Shown: positions 1 to 6,734, counted from the stretch's first letter. The stretch: DNA of 14,017 bases from Hepatocystis sp. ex Piliocolobus tephrosceles (GCA_902459845.2 CABPSV020000532.1:1-14017); one strand, 5' to 3'. The notes: a model not told the origin generated them from the letters alone. Made by a program: numbers and translations.

Positions 1-1
1 A

Positions 2-3000
2 CAGTTAGCTACTAATTATACTGATAAACAACTAATACAAAATAAAGCTGATTTATTATTGTTTCAAAATTTACCACGTAATTGTATGTGTTGTAAAATA
101 CCCATGAATAAGAATAAAAAAAATACGATGAAATTATTATTACCTTCTGTTTTTGAAGAAAAAAATATATTGAAAAGTGAAACATCGTCAATAAAAAATT
201 GGCTAGCTTGTCATTATGTTGTTAATACAGCACCTAAATTATTTTTATTAAATAATAGTATTTCTTTAACAAATAAAGTGTTAGTAAAAAATGGTAGTGA
301 AATTTTATTTCGTCAAGTAATAATGTCTTTAAAAATGTATTATCAAGAGAAAAATGACAACTATGCATTTACTGGTTCACCTATAAATAATATCACACCA
401 AATGACGATTTCCAAAACAAGAATATAATGAATACAAATTTAAATATGGGATTTTCTGTTGGTACGAATAAACATGGTACATATAATGTATTCCAAAACG
501 AAAGTAAATGTAGTAATATAAGTAATCATCCTGTGAACAATAATGGTAATATTGTTGATAATTTGACTGGTAATTGTATTGATAAGTTGAGTGATAATAG
601 AAGCAATGTTGATATAGTTAGTAGTAACAATGCAGGTATGGCCAAAATAAATAGTAAAAAAAAAATGGGTAATAATCCTAACAATGATGATATGGAAATA
701 CTTAAATCCAACCTAGATAATAGAAAAAAGAAAAAAATAAATTTAGAAAATATTTTTAACGACATTGACCATGATTTAATTCCTAATAAACAAACAGTTC
801 GTCATGGTAGTAATAGTAGTAGTAGTAGTAGTAGTTTGAAATTGAATGGTGTCAGAAATTTAAAAACGGTAAATGATAAGACACATATGATGGGAGATAC
901 AAAACAGCAGGATTTGATTTTTGAAAATATAAAAGGAAGCAAATCGAAAATAAATTTAAAAAATAAAAAAAACAGGAGTCGTAACAATGAAAATAACAAT
1001 AGTAATACCCGACACAGCAGAAGTAATAGTAATCGAAAAAAAGAACTAATGGAAACAATGGAAAAAATGGGAAAAATGGGTAAAATAAGTGAATTAGAAG
1101 ATAGTACTTTTATTTCAAGCGAAGTTGATGGAATTAATAAAAACAAAAGCAGAGAATCTCGAAGACATAAAAAAAGAATGAGTTTATCAAAGCAAGATAA
1201 TAAGACGTCACATAAAGAAATGAATGATAACTTAAAAAAAATTGAAAGTGCTGATTATCTTCTTAATATTACAACTAATAATGTTAGTAAAGACATACTG
1301 ACTATAAATGATGAAAAGTTAATTAGCACTAACATTACACCAGAAAACAGAAACGGAAAAAAAAACATGGGCTCGTTGGGTAAGTCACCAAATAAAACTG
1401 TGAAAGAATTGAAAGGCAATACGAATAAAAATAGTGGTACCAATCGGGATAGTAGTAACTACCAAAATAGTCGTAGCCACCAAAATAGTCGTAGCCACCA
1501 AAATAGTAGTAACAATAAGACGATTGTAAAAATGGACAATCGTAATATAATAGGTGATGTTACTGATGCACCACATTTAGATGCAACATGCCATGATAAA
1601 CATTCGAATAGACTAACAGATGATTTTAGTTCTAAAGATAATACGAATGTAAAAGTTGTAGATGTAAGTCCCACTAGAGATGAATCAGTGAATCAACCTA
1701 ACCAAACTGTGGAGATGACATTATCAAATCCACAGTCGGTTGTTGGTGACAATTCTAACGTTATAAATAGTGTTAATAATGTCAATGATAGTAACATTAA
1801 TAAAAATGTCAAACCTAGCAATATCAGTAGTAATAGTAGTAGTAATAATAATAATAACAACCATATATATAGAAGTAATAGTAACAACCATATAGATAGA
1901 AGTAATAGTAACAACCATATAGATAGAAGTAAAAGCAACAATAACGATAATAATGCACCAACTAATACATCAAAAAAAAAAAAATTAAAAATTTTAATTA
2001 ATTCCGTTTTTACAGATATAGAAGCAAATCAAAGTTTTAATTCTCAAAGTAGTAACATTATTAAAAATATGAAAGAACATCCTTTAAGCAAAAATTTCGA
2101 AAATAAATATACGGATATGGAAAATCTGATAAAAGAAGAAGAAGCAAAGTTTTTTGATGGGAGTATTGACCAATATAAAAGTATTGTAATTCCAGTTAAA
2201 GACGTAGCGATAGAAGATGTGATAAAAAAACAAAACACAAGTGATTCGTATCATAAAAGAGAGTTTACTATGAATGAAGATGAGCATATTAGTGGTAATG
2301 GCATTAATGGTAGTGGTATTAATGGTAGTGGCATTAATGGTAGTGGTATTAATGGTAGTGGCAATAGTTGTAGTGGTATTAATGGTAGTGGTATTAATGG
2401 TAGTGGTATTAATGGTAGTGGCAATAGTTGTAGTGGCATTAGTGGTAGTAGCATTAGTGGTAGTAGCATTAGTGGTAGTGGTAATAGTTGTAGTGGTTCT
2501 GCTACCAAAAGTTCTATAAGAAGTAAAACATGGAATGATCATCACTGTCTTAATAGTAATAGCATAACTAAAAAATGTATATTGCCTGACCAAACCGATT
2601 GTGAGAATCCATCAAATGGTATCATTTTAGAACCCGAAAACATGATTGGTAGTACACTGTTTACAGAGAAAAAGTTAGATGAGAATGAAAGTCCGATTAT
2701 AAATAATAGATTTACTTTACAAAGTAATATATCTAAAGATATGGATATTACTTATAAAGATATTGGTAAGAGTAAAAAACATATGGTAAATAATAGTATC
2801 ATAAACGATTTGGGAAGTAAGGTAAATCCAAAAAGGGATGTAAAACCATTTAGTTCAAAAAATAATTCAGTATTACATAATACAACCTTACATAATACGA
2901 AACTGCATAATAAAGATTTAACTATGTTAGATAGAAGTGACTATGTTGGTAATAATGTAAAAATATTAAAAGAAAATAAAAAAAAAAAATGTACAAATTT

Positions 3001-5536
3001 GTTTAGTTGTAAAGTTAATAAAAAAGAGAGACATAATATAATTAAAAAAGATATATTACTGGAGTTAGATGATGAATTTGTAATGAATATGAAAAGTCCA
3101 GCTCAATTAAGTTTAACTGGTACTGAATTTTTAACAAGAGAAATGTTAGATGTATTTTTAAAAACAGAAGAAGCAGACGAATTTATGAAAGAATATGATT
3201 TGTCAGGTCATGGTAAAATAGATATAATTATGTTTAGAAATGCAATAAAAAGAACTATTTCTGCTCGTAAAAAATTTATAAAAAGTTTAAAAGGAAAAGA
3301 AAGTATTTTAAAATTAGTTAGACGTTTAATGTCTATTTTACTTTCATTTTTTGCTGTAGTTGTTTTATTATTTATGTTTGGTGTAACACCAGATACTATT
3401 ATAGTTACAGGTGCTGCATTTATTACTGCAATAACAGTTATTTTAGGTTATATGTATACAAATTTTATTACTTCTGTTATTTTTATTGCTTTTTCAAATC
3501 CTTATAATATAGGAGATAGAATTCGATTAGATGGAGGTGATGCAATGTATATAAGAAAAATAAAAACATATACTACCGAATTTGAAACTACAACTGGTAA
3601 AGTTGTTATATATGAAAATTCGAAACTTAGTAATGCTAAAATATTTAACGAAAGTAGATCAAAAAATGCATTTATAGATATACAATTCAAAGTAGATATT
3701 AATACACCTTTATTAGCATTAAAAGAATTAAGAAAAAGTTTACAATATTTAGTTGATAGTAGACCTAGTGATTTTTGTAAAACTAAAAATTTATATTATG
3801 GTTTATCATTACAACCTGGATATTATTATGAAATCAGTTTTTGGATAAAATGTGTTGAAGGTTGGGGAAATTGGAGAAAAGTATTAGAACTTAGAACAGA
3901 TATATATGATTTTATTATATTACAATTAAGATTATTAAGTATATCTTATAGATTACCTACTCAAAAAGTTGGTTTTACTGCGCCATTAAATATAATCGAT
4001 GCAAATAATAATCCTAATTATAACTTTAATTTTAACACAACTTCGGCTTCCTCTGCTGCTGCAGCTGCTGCTTCTGCTTCTGCACATCCTAACAATATAA
4101 ATAATATTAATTATAATAATACTATGGATAAAATTAATAGAAATAAATTAAGTAAATATACATTACCACCTAAAGATTCAGGTACTAGAAATCCTATGTT
4201 TGTTCAATTGTCAAAACACAAAAGAGAATTTAGTTCTTTTATGTATGAACCAAATATTAATCCAATGTTAAGTTATACCAAACAATTGAATATAAATATG
4301 AATAATTCTATATTAAATAGATTTAACCAATTGGATATAAAAAATGATAAAACTGATGAAAATCTCGTCAGTATAAATCCTTTAACTTTGTGTAATAAAC
4401 AATCTTCAAATTATAAAGATATAATTGAACATACCGACAAGTGGAATCAAACTGAAGTTACAGCTTTGGGACAGTATAACAAATTTGATGAGAACGGTAG
4501 AGATAGTGGTGGAGATGGCGCTAGAGATAGCAGTAGAGACAATGGTAGAAATAGTGGTGGAGATGGCGCTAGAGATAGCAGTAGAGACAATGGTAGATAT
4601 AGCAGTAGAGACAATGGTAGATATAGCAGTAGAGACAATGGTAAATATAGCAGTGGAGACAATGGTAAATATAGCAGTAGAGACAATGGTAAATATAGCA
4701 GTGGAGACAATGGTAAATATAGCAGTGGAGAGAATATTATTGGTACCGACGTATTAAAACAAAAGTTCGTTAATAATGGTACAATTGATGATTCGAAAAA
4801 ACTGAACGTATTTTCAGACAATTTTAGTATGATTTCTAATTCTGAGAATAATCCACCTAATCAATTAGTTTATTGTGAAAAAAATAGTTTAAATATAAAT
4901 AATATAAATAAATATAATAAAAAATTTTATAACAATCTTGAGAATGTAGATAAAAATTGTATATATGATGAAAATGATAATATACATACAGAAAACAATA
5001 TAAAGTGTGATAATATGTTAAACTATAATACTTATATAGAGTATATTAGAAATGTTTCTAATAAAACTACACGACCACGTGATTACGAGTGTGTTCAACA
5101 AATTTTACCACCACAACAACAACAGCAGCATATTAAAAACATAAACACACATGGTAATTCCCAAATTATAAACAATTCTAATAATATTAATAACGTTTGT
5201 TATATTGGTAATAAGAAACATTTATATAATAGGGGGGATGTACCATATGAGTGGGCTAATGTTCATAATGCTAGTAGAATCAATAGCACTGATAGTGGCA
5301 ATAATGACAATTATATGCGATACATCTACGAACAGAACAAGTATACTTCGTCTGACCACCTTGACCCTTTTGAACAAACACCGATTATAAAATCAGATGA
5401 ATATTCTTGTGATAGTTCGTCTGGGTATGACAGTTACGAATATGTTAAACACTTTTCATATCTACACAAAAAAAGTGAACTAGTTCTAGATGATAAGAAT
5501 GTGAAAAAATTATTTTATAAAAAAAAAAACGTGTAA
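2..5536 (+). CDS. MscS-like mechanosensitive ion channel, giant Asn-rich form (5'-partial)
   Basis: The frame is open from base 2 to the TAA at 5534-5536 with no stop, so the start codon and probably more membrane helices lie left of the window. The TTG at 59 is not a credible eukaryotic start. Seen: a degenerate EF-hand loop (1047-1058), a basic segment, a hydrophobic helix (1090-1108), a second hydrophobic helix with Gly-Ala-Ala at 1118-1120 (1114-1146), the signature NPYNIGDR (1147-1154), a TTGKVVIYENSKL beta segment, and a C-terminal alpha/beta part with WGNWRKVLELR, ending near 1306. This order (EF-hand, pore helix, MscS beta domain) is that of eukaryotic MscS proteins such as fission yeast Msy1/Msy2 and is related to plant MSL channels. 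These are tension-gated channels, and bacterial MscS has under 300 residues. Residues about 96-985 and 1307-1825 are low-complexity with several in-frame repeats and no recognised domain. It has a single exon within the window. The family call is firm; ion selectivity and location are unknown. Confidence 0.95.
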   Translation, partial: QLATNYTDKQLIQNKADLLLFQNLPRNCMCCKIPMNKNKKNTMKLLLPSVFEEKNILKSETSSIKNWLACHYVVNTAPKLFLLNNSISLTNKVLVKNGSEILFRQVIMSLKMYYQEKNDNYAFTGSPINNITPNDDFQNKNIMNTNLNMGFSVGTNKHGTYNVFQNESKCSNISNHPVNNNGNIVDNLTGNCIDKLSDNRSNVDIVSSNNAGMAKINSKKKMGNNPNNDDMEILKSNLDNRKKKKINLENIFNDIDHDLIPNKQTVRHGSNSSSSSSSLKLNGVRNLKTVNDKTHMMGDTKQQDLIFENIKGSKSKINLKNKKNRSRNNENNNSNTRHSRSNSNRKKELMETMEKMGKMGKISELEDSTFISSEVDGINKNKSRESRRHKKRMSLSKQDNKTSHKEMNDNLKKIESADYLLNITTNNVSKDILTINDEKLISTNITPENRNGKKNMGSLGKSPNKTVKELKGNTNKNSGTNRDSSNYQNSRSHQNSRSHQNSSNNKTIVKMDNRNIIGDVTDAPHLDATCHDKHSNRLTDDFSSKDNTNVKVVDVSPTRDESVNQPNQTVEMTLSNPQSVVGDNSNVINSVNNVNDSNINKNVKPSNISSNSSSNNNNNNHIYRSNSNNHIDRSNSNNHIDRSKSNNNDNNAPTNTSKKKKLKILINSVFTDIEANQSFNSQSSNIIKNMKEHPLSKNFENKYTDMENLIKEEEAKFFDGSIDQYKSIVIPVKDVAIEDVIKKQNTSDSYHKREFTMNEDEHISGNGINGSGINGSGINGSGINGSGNSCSGINGSGINGSGINGSGNSCSGISGSSISGSSISGSGNSCSGSATKSSIRSKTWNDHHCLNSNSITKKCILPDQTDCENPSNGIILEPENMIGSTLFTEKKLDENESPIINNRFTLQSNISKDMDITYKDIGKSKKHMVNNSIINDLGSKVNPKRDVKPFSSKNNSVLHNTTLHNTKLHNKDLTMLDRSDYVGNNVKILKENKKKKCTNLFSCKVNKKERHNIIKKDILLELDDEFVMNMKSPAQLSLTGTEFLTREMLDVFLKTEEADEFMKEYDLSGHGKIDIIMFRNAIKRTISARKKFIKSLKGKESILKLVRRLMSILLSFFAVVVLLFMFGVTPDTIIVTGAAFITAITVILGYMYTNFITSVIFIAFSNPYNIGDRIRLDGGDAMYIRKIKTYTTEFETTTGKVVIYENSKLSNAKIFNESRSKNAFIDIQFKVDINTPLLALKELRKSLQYLVDSRPSDFCKTKNLYYGLSLQPGYYYEISFWIKCVEGWGNWRKVLELRTDIYDFIILQLRLLSISYRLPTQKVGFTAPLNIIDANNNPNYNFNFNTTSASSAAAAAASASAHPNNINNINYNNTMDKINRNKLSKYTLPPKDSGTRNPMFVQLSKHKREFSSFMYEPNINPMLSYTKQLNINMNNSILNRFNQLDIKNDKTDENLVSINPLTLCNKQSSNYKDIIEHTDKWNQTEVTALGQYNKFDENGRDSGGDGARDSSRDNGRNSGGDGARDSSRDNGRYSSRDNGRYSSRDNGKYSSGDNGKYSSRDNGKYSSGDNGKYSSGENIIGTDVLKQKFVNNGTIDDSKKLNVFSDNFSMISNSENNPPNQLVYCEKNSLNINNINKYNKKFYNNLENVDKNCIYDENDNIHTENNIKCDNMLNYNTYIEYIRNVSNKTTRPRDYECVQQILPPQQQQQHIKNINTHGNSQIINNSNNINNVCYIGNKKHLYNRGDVPYEWANVHNASRINSTDSGNNDNYMRYIYEQNKYTSSDHLDPFEQTPIIKSDEYSCDSSSGYDSYEYVKHFSYLHKKSELVLDDKNVKKLFYKKKNV
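809..835 (+). repeat. AGT trinucleotide tract (poly-Ser)
   Basis: An AGT, an AAT and then seven consecutive AGT codons give S-N-S7 inside the low-complexity region. Use of one identical codon throughout indicates recent slippage growth and makes the tract a likely length-polymorphic site between isolates. Confidence 0.95.
1463..1506 (+). repeat. 18-bp in-frame tandem repeat (QNSRSH)
   Basis: Two complete identical 18-bp units (1463-1480, 1481-1498) and a partial third encode Gln-Asn-Ser-Arg-Ser-His. The unit length is a multiple of three, so copy changes keep the channel frame open. It lies in the N-terminal disordered region. Confidence 0.9.
1859..1939 (+). repeat. 27-bp in-frame tandem repeat (NHI[YD]RS[NK]SN)
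   Basis: Three 27-bp units (1859-1885, 1886-1912, 1913-1939) encode Asn-His-Ile-Tyr/Asp-Arg-Ser-Asn/Lys-Ser-Asn. Copies differ only at the fourth and seventh residues. A Ser/Asn run (about 1824-1858) stands directly before it. It is part of the disordered N-terminal region of the channel; no function can be assigned. Confidence 0.93.
2303..2497 (+). repeat. 15-bp tandem repeat with 60-bp higher-order period (INGSG / NSCSG)
   Basis: Thirteen contiguous 15-bp units encode pentapeptides, mostly Ile-Asn-Gly-Ser-Gly. Every fourth unit is Asn-Ser-Cys-Ser-Gly, placing Cys codons at 2369, 2429 and 2489, exactly 60 bp apart. The array is therefore one extra unit followed by three 60-bp higher-order copies (2318-2377, 2378-2437, 2438-2497). 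The last copy has drifted to Ile-Ser-Gly-Ser. The periodicity leaves other frames open on both strands; those long open frames are by-products and not genes. Confidence 0.95.
2873..2917 (+). repeat. 15-bp in-frame repeat (LHNTT/LHNTK/LHNKD)
   Basis: Three 15-bp units encode Leu-His-Asn-Thr-Thr, Leu-His-Asn-Thr-Lys and Leu-His-Asn-Lys-Asp. The first two differ at several bases, so this is an older, degenerating array. It lies about 90 residues before the conserved channel region. Confidence 0.85.
3197..3232 (+). other. Degenerate EF-hand-like loop in the channel protein
   Basis: Residues 1047-1058 read D-L-S-G-H-G-K-I-D-I-I-M. Asp at position 1, Ser at 3, Gly at 6, Ile at 8 and Asp at 9 fit the canonical 12-residue calcium loop. 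Position 5 is His and position 12, normally Glu, is Met. A predicted helix (REMLDVFLKTEEADEFMKEY) precedes it and a basic helix follows, as expected for helix-loop-helix. It sits just before the membrane segments, as in fungal MscS-like channels. The loss of the bidentate Glu suggests weak or altered calcium binding; that is inference. Confidence 0.7.
3326..3976 (+). other. MscS pore and cytoplasmic domain
   Basis: Residues 1090-1306. The first hydrophobic helix is about 1090-1108 (ending FGVTP). The pore-lining helix is about 1114-1146, carries Gly-Ala-Ala near its start and Gly1130, and ends in Phe-Ser before NPYNIGDRI. The following beta strands (YTTEFETTTGKVVIYENS) match the MscS beta-domain pattern of a hydrophobic strand, a GK turn and an N-x-K/S end. 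An alpha/beta segment follows (about 1190-1306). Compared with bacterial pores the helix is poor in Gly/Ala and rich in Phe, Tyr, Thr and Ile. This is the only part of the protein whose function I can assign by family. Confidence 0.9.
4043..4084 (+). repeat. Ala/Ser tract directly after the MscS domain
   Basis: Fourteen codons, residues 1329-1342, encode only Ser and Ala, including six consecutive Ala. It is locally G+C-rich (GCT/GCA codons), standing out from the AAT/AAA-dominated surroundings. Ala runs are uncommon in Plasmodium proteins compared with Asn or Lys runs. The role is unknown. Confidence 0.9.
4493..4732 (+). repeat. 24-bp/48-bp in-frame minisatellite (NGKYSSRD family)
   Basis: The array starts with two 48-bp units (4493-4540, 4541-4588; NG[RK]xSGGDGARDSSRD type) and continues with six 24-bp units (4589-4732) encoding Asn-Gly-Arg/Lys-Tyr-Ser-Ser-Arg/Gly-Asp/Glu. 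The 48-bp units look like a 24-bp unit with an inserted Gly/Asp/Ala segment. The peptide is charged and hydrophilic, with regularly spaced Tyr and Ser. It lies in the C-terminal cytoplasmic tail after the channel domain. Copy number is likely to vary between isolates. Confidence 0.95.
5108..5128 (+). repeat. Short poly-Gln run
   Basis: Two Pro codons are followed by five Gln codons (CAA, CAA, CAA, CAG, CAG). This is one of few Gln runs in a protein otherwise dominated by Asn, in the C-terminal tail. Confidence 0.85.
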
Positions 5537-5551
5537 ACAGTTGTGCATATC

Positions 5552-5574
5552 TATATATATATATATATATATAT
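5552..5574. repeat. (TA)n microsatellite
   Basis: Uninterrupted TA dinucleotides start 15 bp after the channel stop codon, between the CDS and the G+C-richer island. Such runs recur throughout the flank. Confidence 0.95.
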
Positions 5575-5586
5575 GTATACTTTTTG

Positions 5587-5674
5587 CTATGAAGCCATTG
5601 ATTCCGGGGAGCGGTTTAACTTGGCTAGTTCTACTTCTTACTAGCTGGATTTTACTTTTTTTTTTTTTTTTTTT
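5587..5674 (+). ncRNA. Candidate structured RNA or 3'-UTR element (G+C-richer island with hairpin and T19)
   Basis: About 70 bases (5587-5655) are clearly richer in G and C than anything else in the 8.5-kb gene-free region. They contain a perfect 6-bp stem, GCTAGT (5624-5629) with ACTAGC (5640-5645), around a 10-base loop. In RNA the stem extends three further pairs outward by G-U pairing (5621-5623 with 5646-5648). Upstream, CCG/CGG (about 5603-5613) can form a small hairpin. A run of 19 T (5656-5674) follows, which could end a Pol III transcript but could also be ordinary poly(T). The island starts 50 bp after the channel stop codon, so it may belong to that mRNA's 3' UTR. I found no tRNA boxes, snoRNA C/D boxes or known snRNA core, and do not recognise the family. 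Confidence 0.4.
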
Positions 5675-5701
5675 ATGATACACATAATATAATTAATAAT
5701 A

Positions 5702-5702
<1 letters not shown>

Positions 5703-5734
<32 letters not shown>
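5703..5734. repeat. Poly(A) tract, 32 bp
   Basis: Thirty-two uninterrupted A follow the T19 of the island at a distance of 28 bp, and the 12-bp minisatellite follows at once. T-run and A-run could pair in a transcript. Confidence 0.95.
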
Positions 5735-5736
<2 letters not shown>

Positions 5737-5738
<2 letters not shown>

Positions 5739-5784
5739 GTAATTGATGCAGTAATTAATACAGTAATTAATGCAGTAATTAACT
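5737..5784. repeat. 12-bp tandem repeat, with a distant inverted half-unit
   Basis: Four 12-bp units begin CAGTAATT at 5737, 5749, 5761 and 5773, differing only in the last four bases. The inverted copy TTAATTACTG stands at 5871-5880, so a transcript could fold this region into a hairpin whose loop contains the (TACATA)4 microsatellite at 5831-5854. It is noncoding. Confidence 0.9.
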
Positions 5785-6449
5785 GGGGGTGAAACTTACA
5801 TGTTATTAATAAAATGCATCTATATGTATATACATATACATATACATATACATATATACGTACCGATGCTTTAATTACTGTTTAATTTTTAGACTTTGTT
5901 TGCATAAAAATAGTTCTTGAAATTTTAAATTCGTTTGTAATTATACTCTGCATTGTTAATTTATTAGTAAAGGTCATAACTTGTGTTTTTTTTTTTTTTT
6001 TAATAATTATACTAGATCATTTCAATGTTGTTAAAACTTAAACACATGTATATATGTGTGTATATATTTTTTATGTTTTCTTTTTTTTTTAGATAACAAT
6101 ATTGTACTTTTTTGCCTATTATCACAATGGTTAAACCCGAATTGTACGGATGTATTTATACATATATATTTATTACATATATATTTATTACATATATATT
6201 TATTACATATATATCTACATATATATGTACATGTGTTCTGTTTTTTTTTTTTAATAAAATAATTGCGTATATTTGTAAAGTTTTAAATTAATTACCTTTA
6301 ATGGCAACATAAATATATTGAACAATTTTGCACGAAACGTGTTAGTGTATTTATTGTTTTACAACTTTTCTAACTGACTTTTTTTTTTTACCTTAATATT
6401 AAATATGTCAACATGGCACTGTGATTGGATTAAAAAAAAAAAAAAAAAA
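5785..6449. other. A+T-rich 3' flank without a gene
   Basis: No coding frame is convincing. Contents: a G5 run at 5785-5789, the (TACATA)4 microsatellite (5831-5854), several T-runs, a pyrimidine tract ending in AG at about 6081-6092 that resembles a 3' splice site but has no coding exon after it, and the 15-bp repeat at 6160. The only long open frame here (6056-6262) is produced by that repeat. Confidence 0.8.
6160..6216. repeat. 15-bp A+T-rich tandem repeat
   Basis: Three exact 15-bp units (ACATATATATTTATT at 6160, 6175 and 6190) and a partial fourth from 6205. The unit length is a multiple of three and leaves a frame open, but the encoded Ile/Tyr/Leu/His string resembles no protein. Confidence 0.92.
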
Positions 6450-6546
6450 TAATGAAATAAATAAAAAAAAATAATGTAATAAATAAAAAAAAATAATGAA
6501 ATAAATAAAAAAAAATAATGAAATAAATTAAAAAAAATAATGAAAT
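6450..6546. repeat. 22-bp minisatellite
   Basis: Four contiguous 22-bp units start at 6450, 6472, 6494 and 6516 with a partial fifth at 6538. Each begins TAATGAAATAAAT or a one-base variant and ends in a run of A. The second unit differs by one base (TAATGTAAT) and the fourth has a T insertion-like change. Noncoding. Confidence 0.93.
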
Positions 6547-6720
6547 GTTAAATTACAACTGTTATAAAAGTATAAAAAGATTCATTAAATAAGTAAATGT
6601 TTATTTTTTTTTTTTTTTTTTTTTTGCGAAATAAATATAAACAAGTTACATCACAAAGGAAAGTTGTACATACATGTGTATGTTTTAAATTAATATATAA
6701 ACTATTTTTTTTTTTTTTTT

Positions 6721-6734
6721 GGGGGGGAGAGGGG
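6721..6734 (+). promoter_or_regulatory. G-rich element (possible G-box)
   Basis: Seven G, AGA and four G stand immediately after a T-run in otherwise nearly G-free DNA. G-rich boxes have been described in promoters of Plasmodium heat-shock genes. There are only two G-runs, so an intramolecular G-quadruplex is not supported. No adjacent gene is visible, so the regulatory reading is speculative. Confidence 0.25.

Noticed and set aside
59..61. TTG as the start codon of the channel
   Set aside because: The same frame is open to the left edge (19 more codons), TTG starts are not normal in Plasmodium nuclear genes, and the first residues look like the middle of a protein.
2084..2593. Minus-strand open frame of 169 codons and neighbouring frames over the same region
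   Set aside because: They exist because the 15-bp array has no stops in several frames; the plus-strand frame continues into a conserved channel domain, while these encode only Thr/Ile/Asn or Leu/Pro repeats.
4447..4821. Minus-strand 124-codon and plus-strand 110-codon frames over the 24-bp repeat
   Set aside because: By-products of the in-frame minisatellite; the sequence is Leu/Ser/Pro or Val/Glu/Met repeats with no protein-like ends.
5587..5655. SECIS element (selenoprotein 3'-UTR hairpin)
   Set aside because: ATGA and an AA are present, but pairing after ATGA is poor, the strong GCTAGT/ACTAGC stem conflicts with a SECIS fold, and the nearby gene ends in TAA with no evident selenocysteine codon.
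5587..5674. tRNA or other classical Pol III gene
   Set aside because: No A box, no GGTTCRA-type B box and no cloverleaf could be drawn; only the trailing T-run fits.
5737..5784. CRISPR-like or other spaced repeat array
   Set aside because: The units are directly adjacent with no spacers, in a eukaryotic genome; it is a simple minisatellite.
6721..6734. G-quadruplex
   Set aside because: Only two G-runs are present; at least four are needed within one strand.
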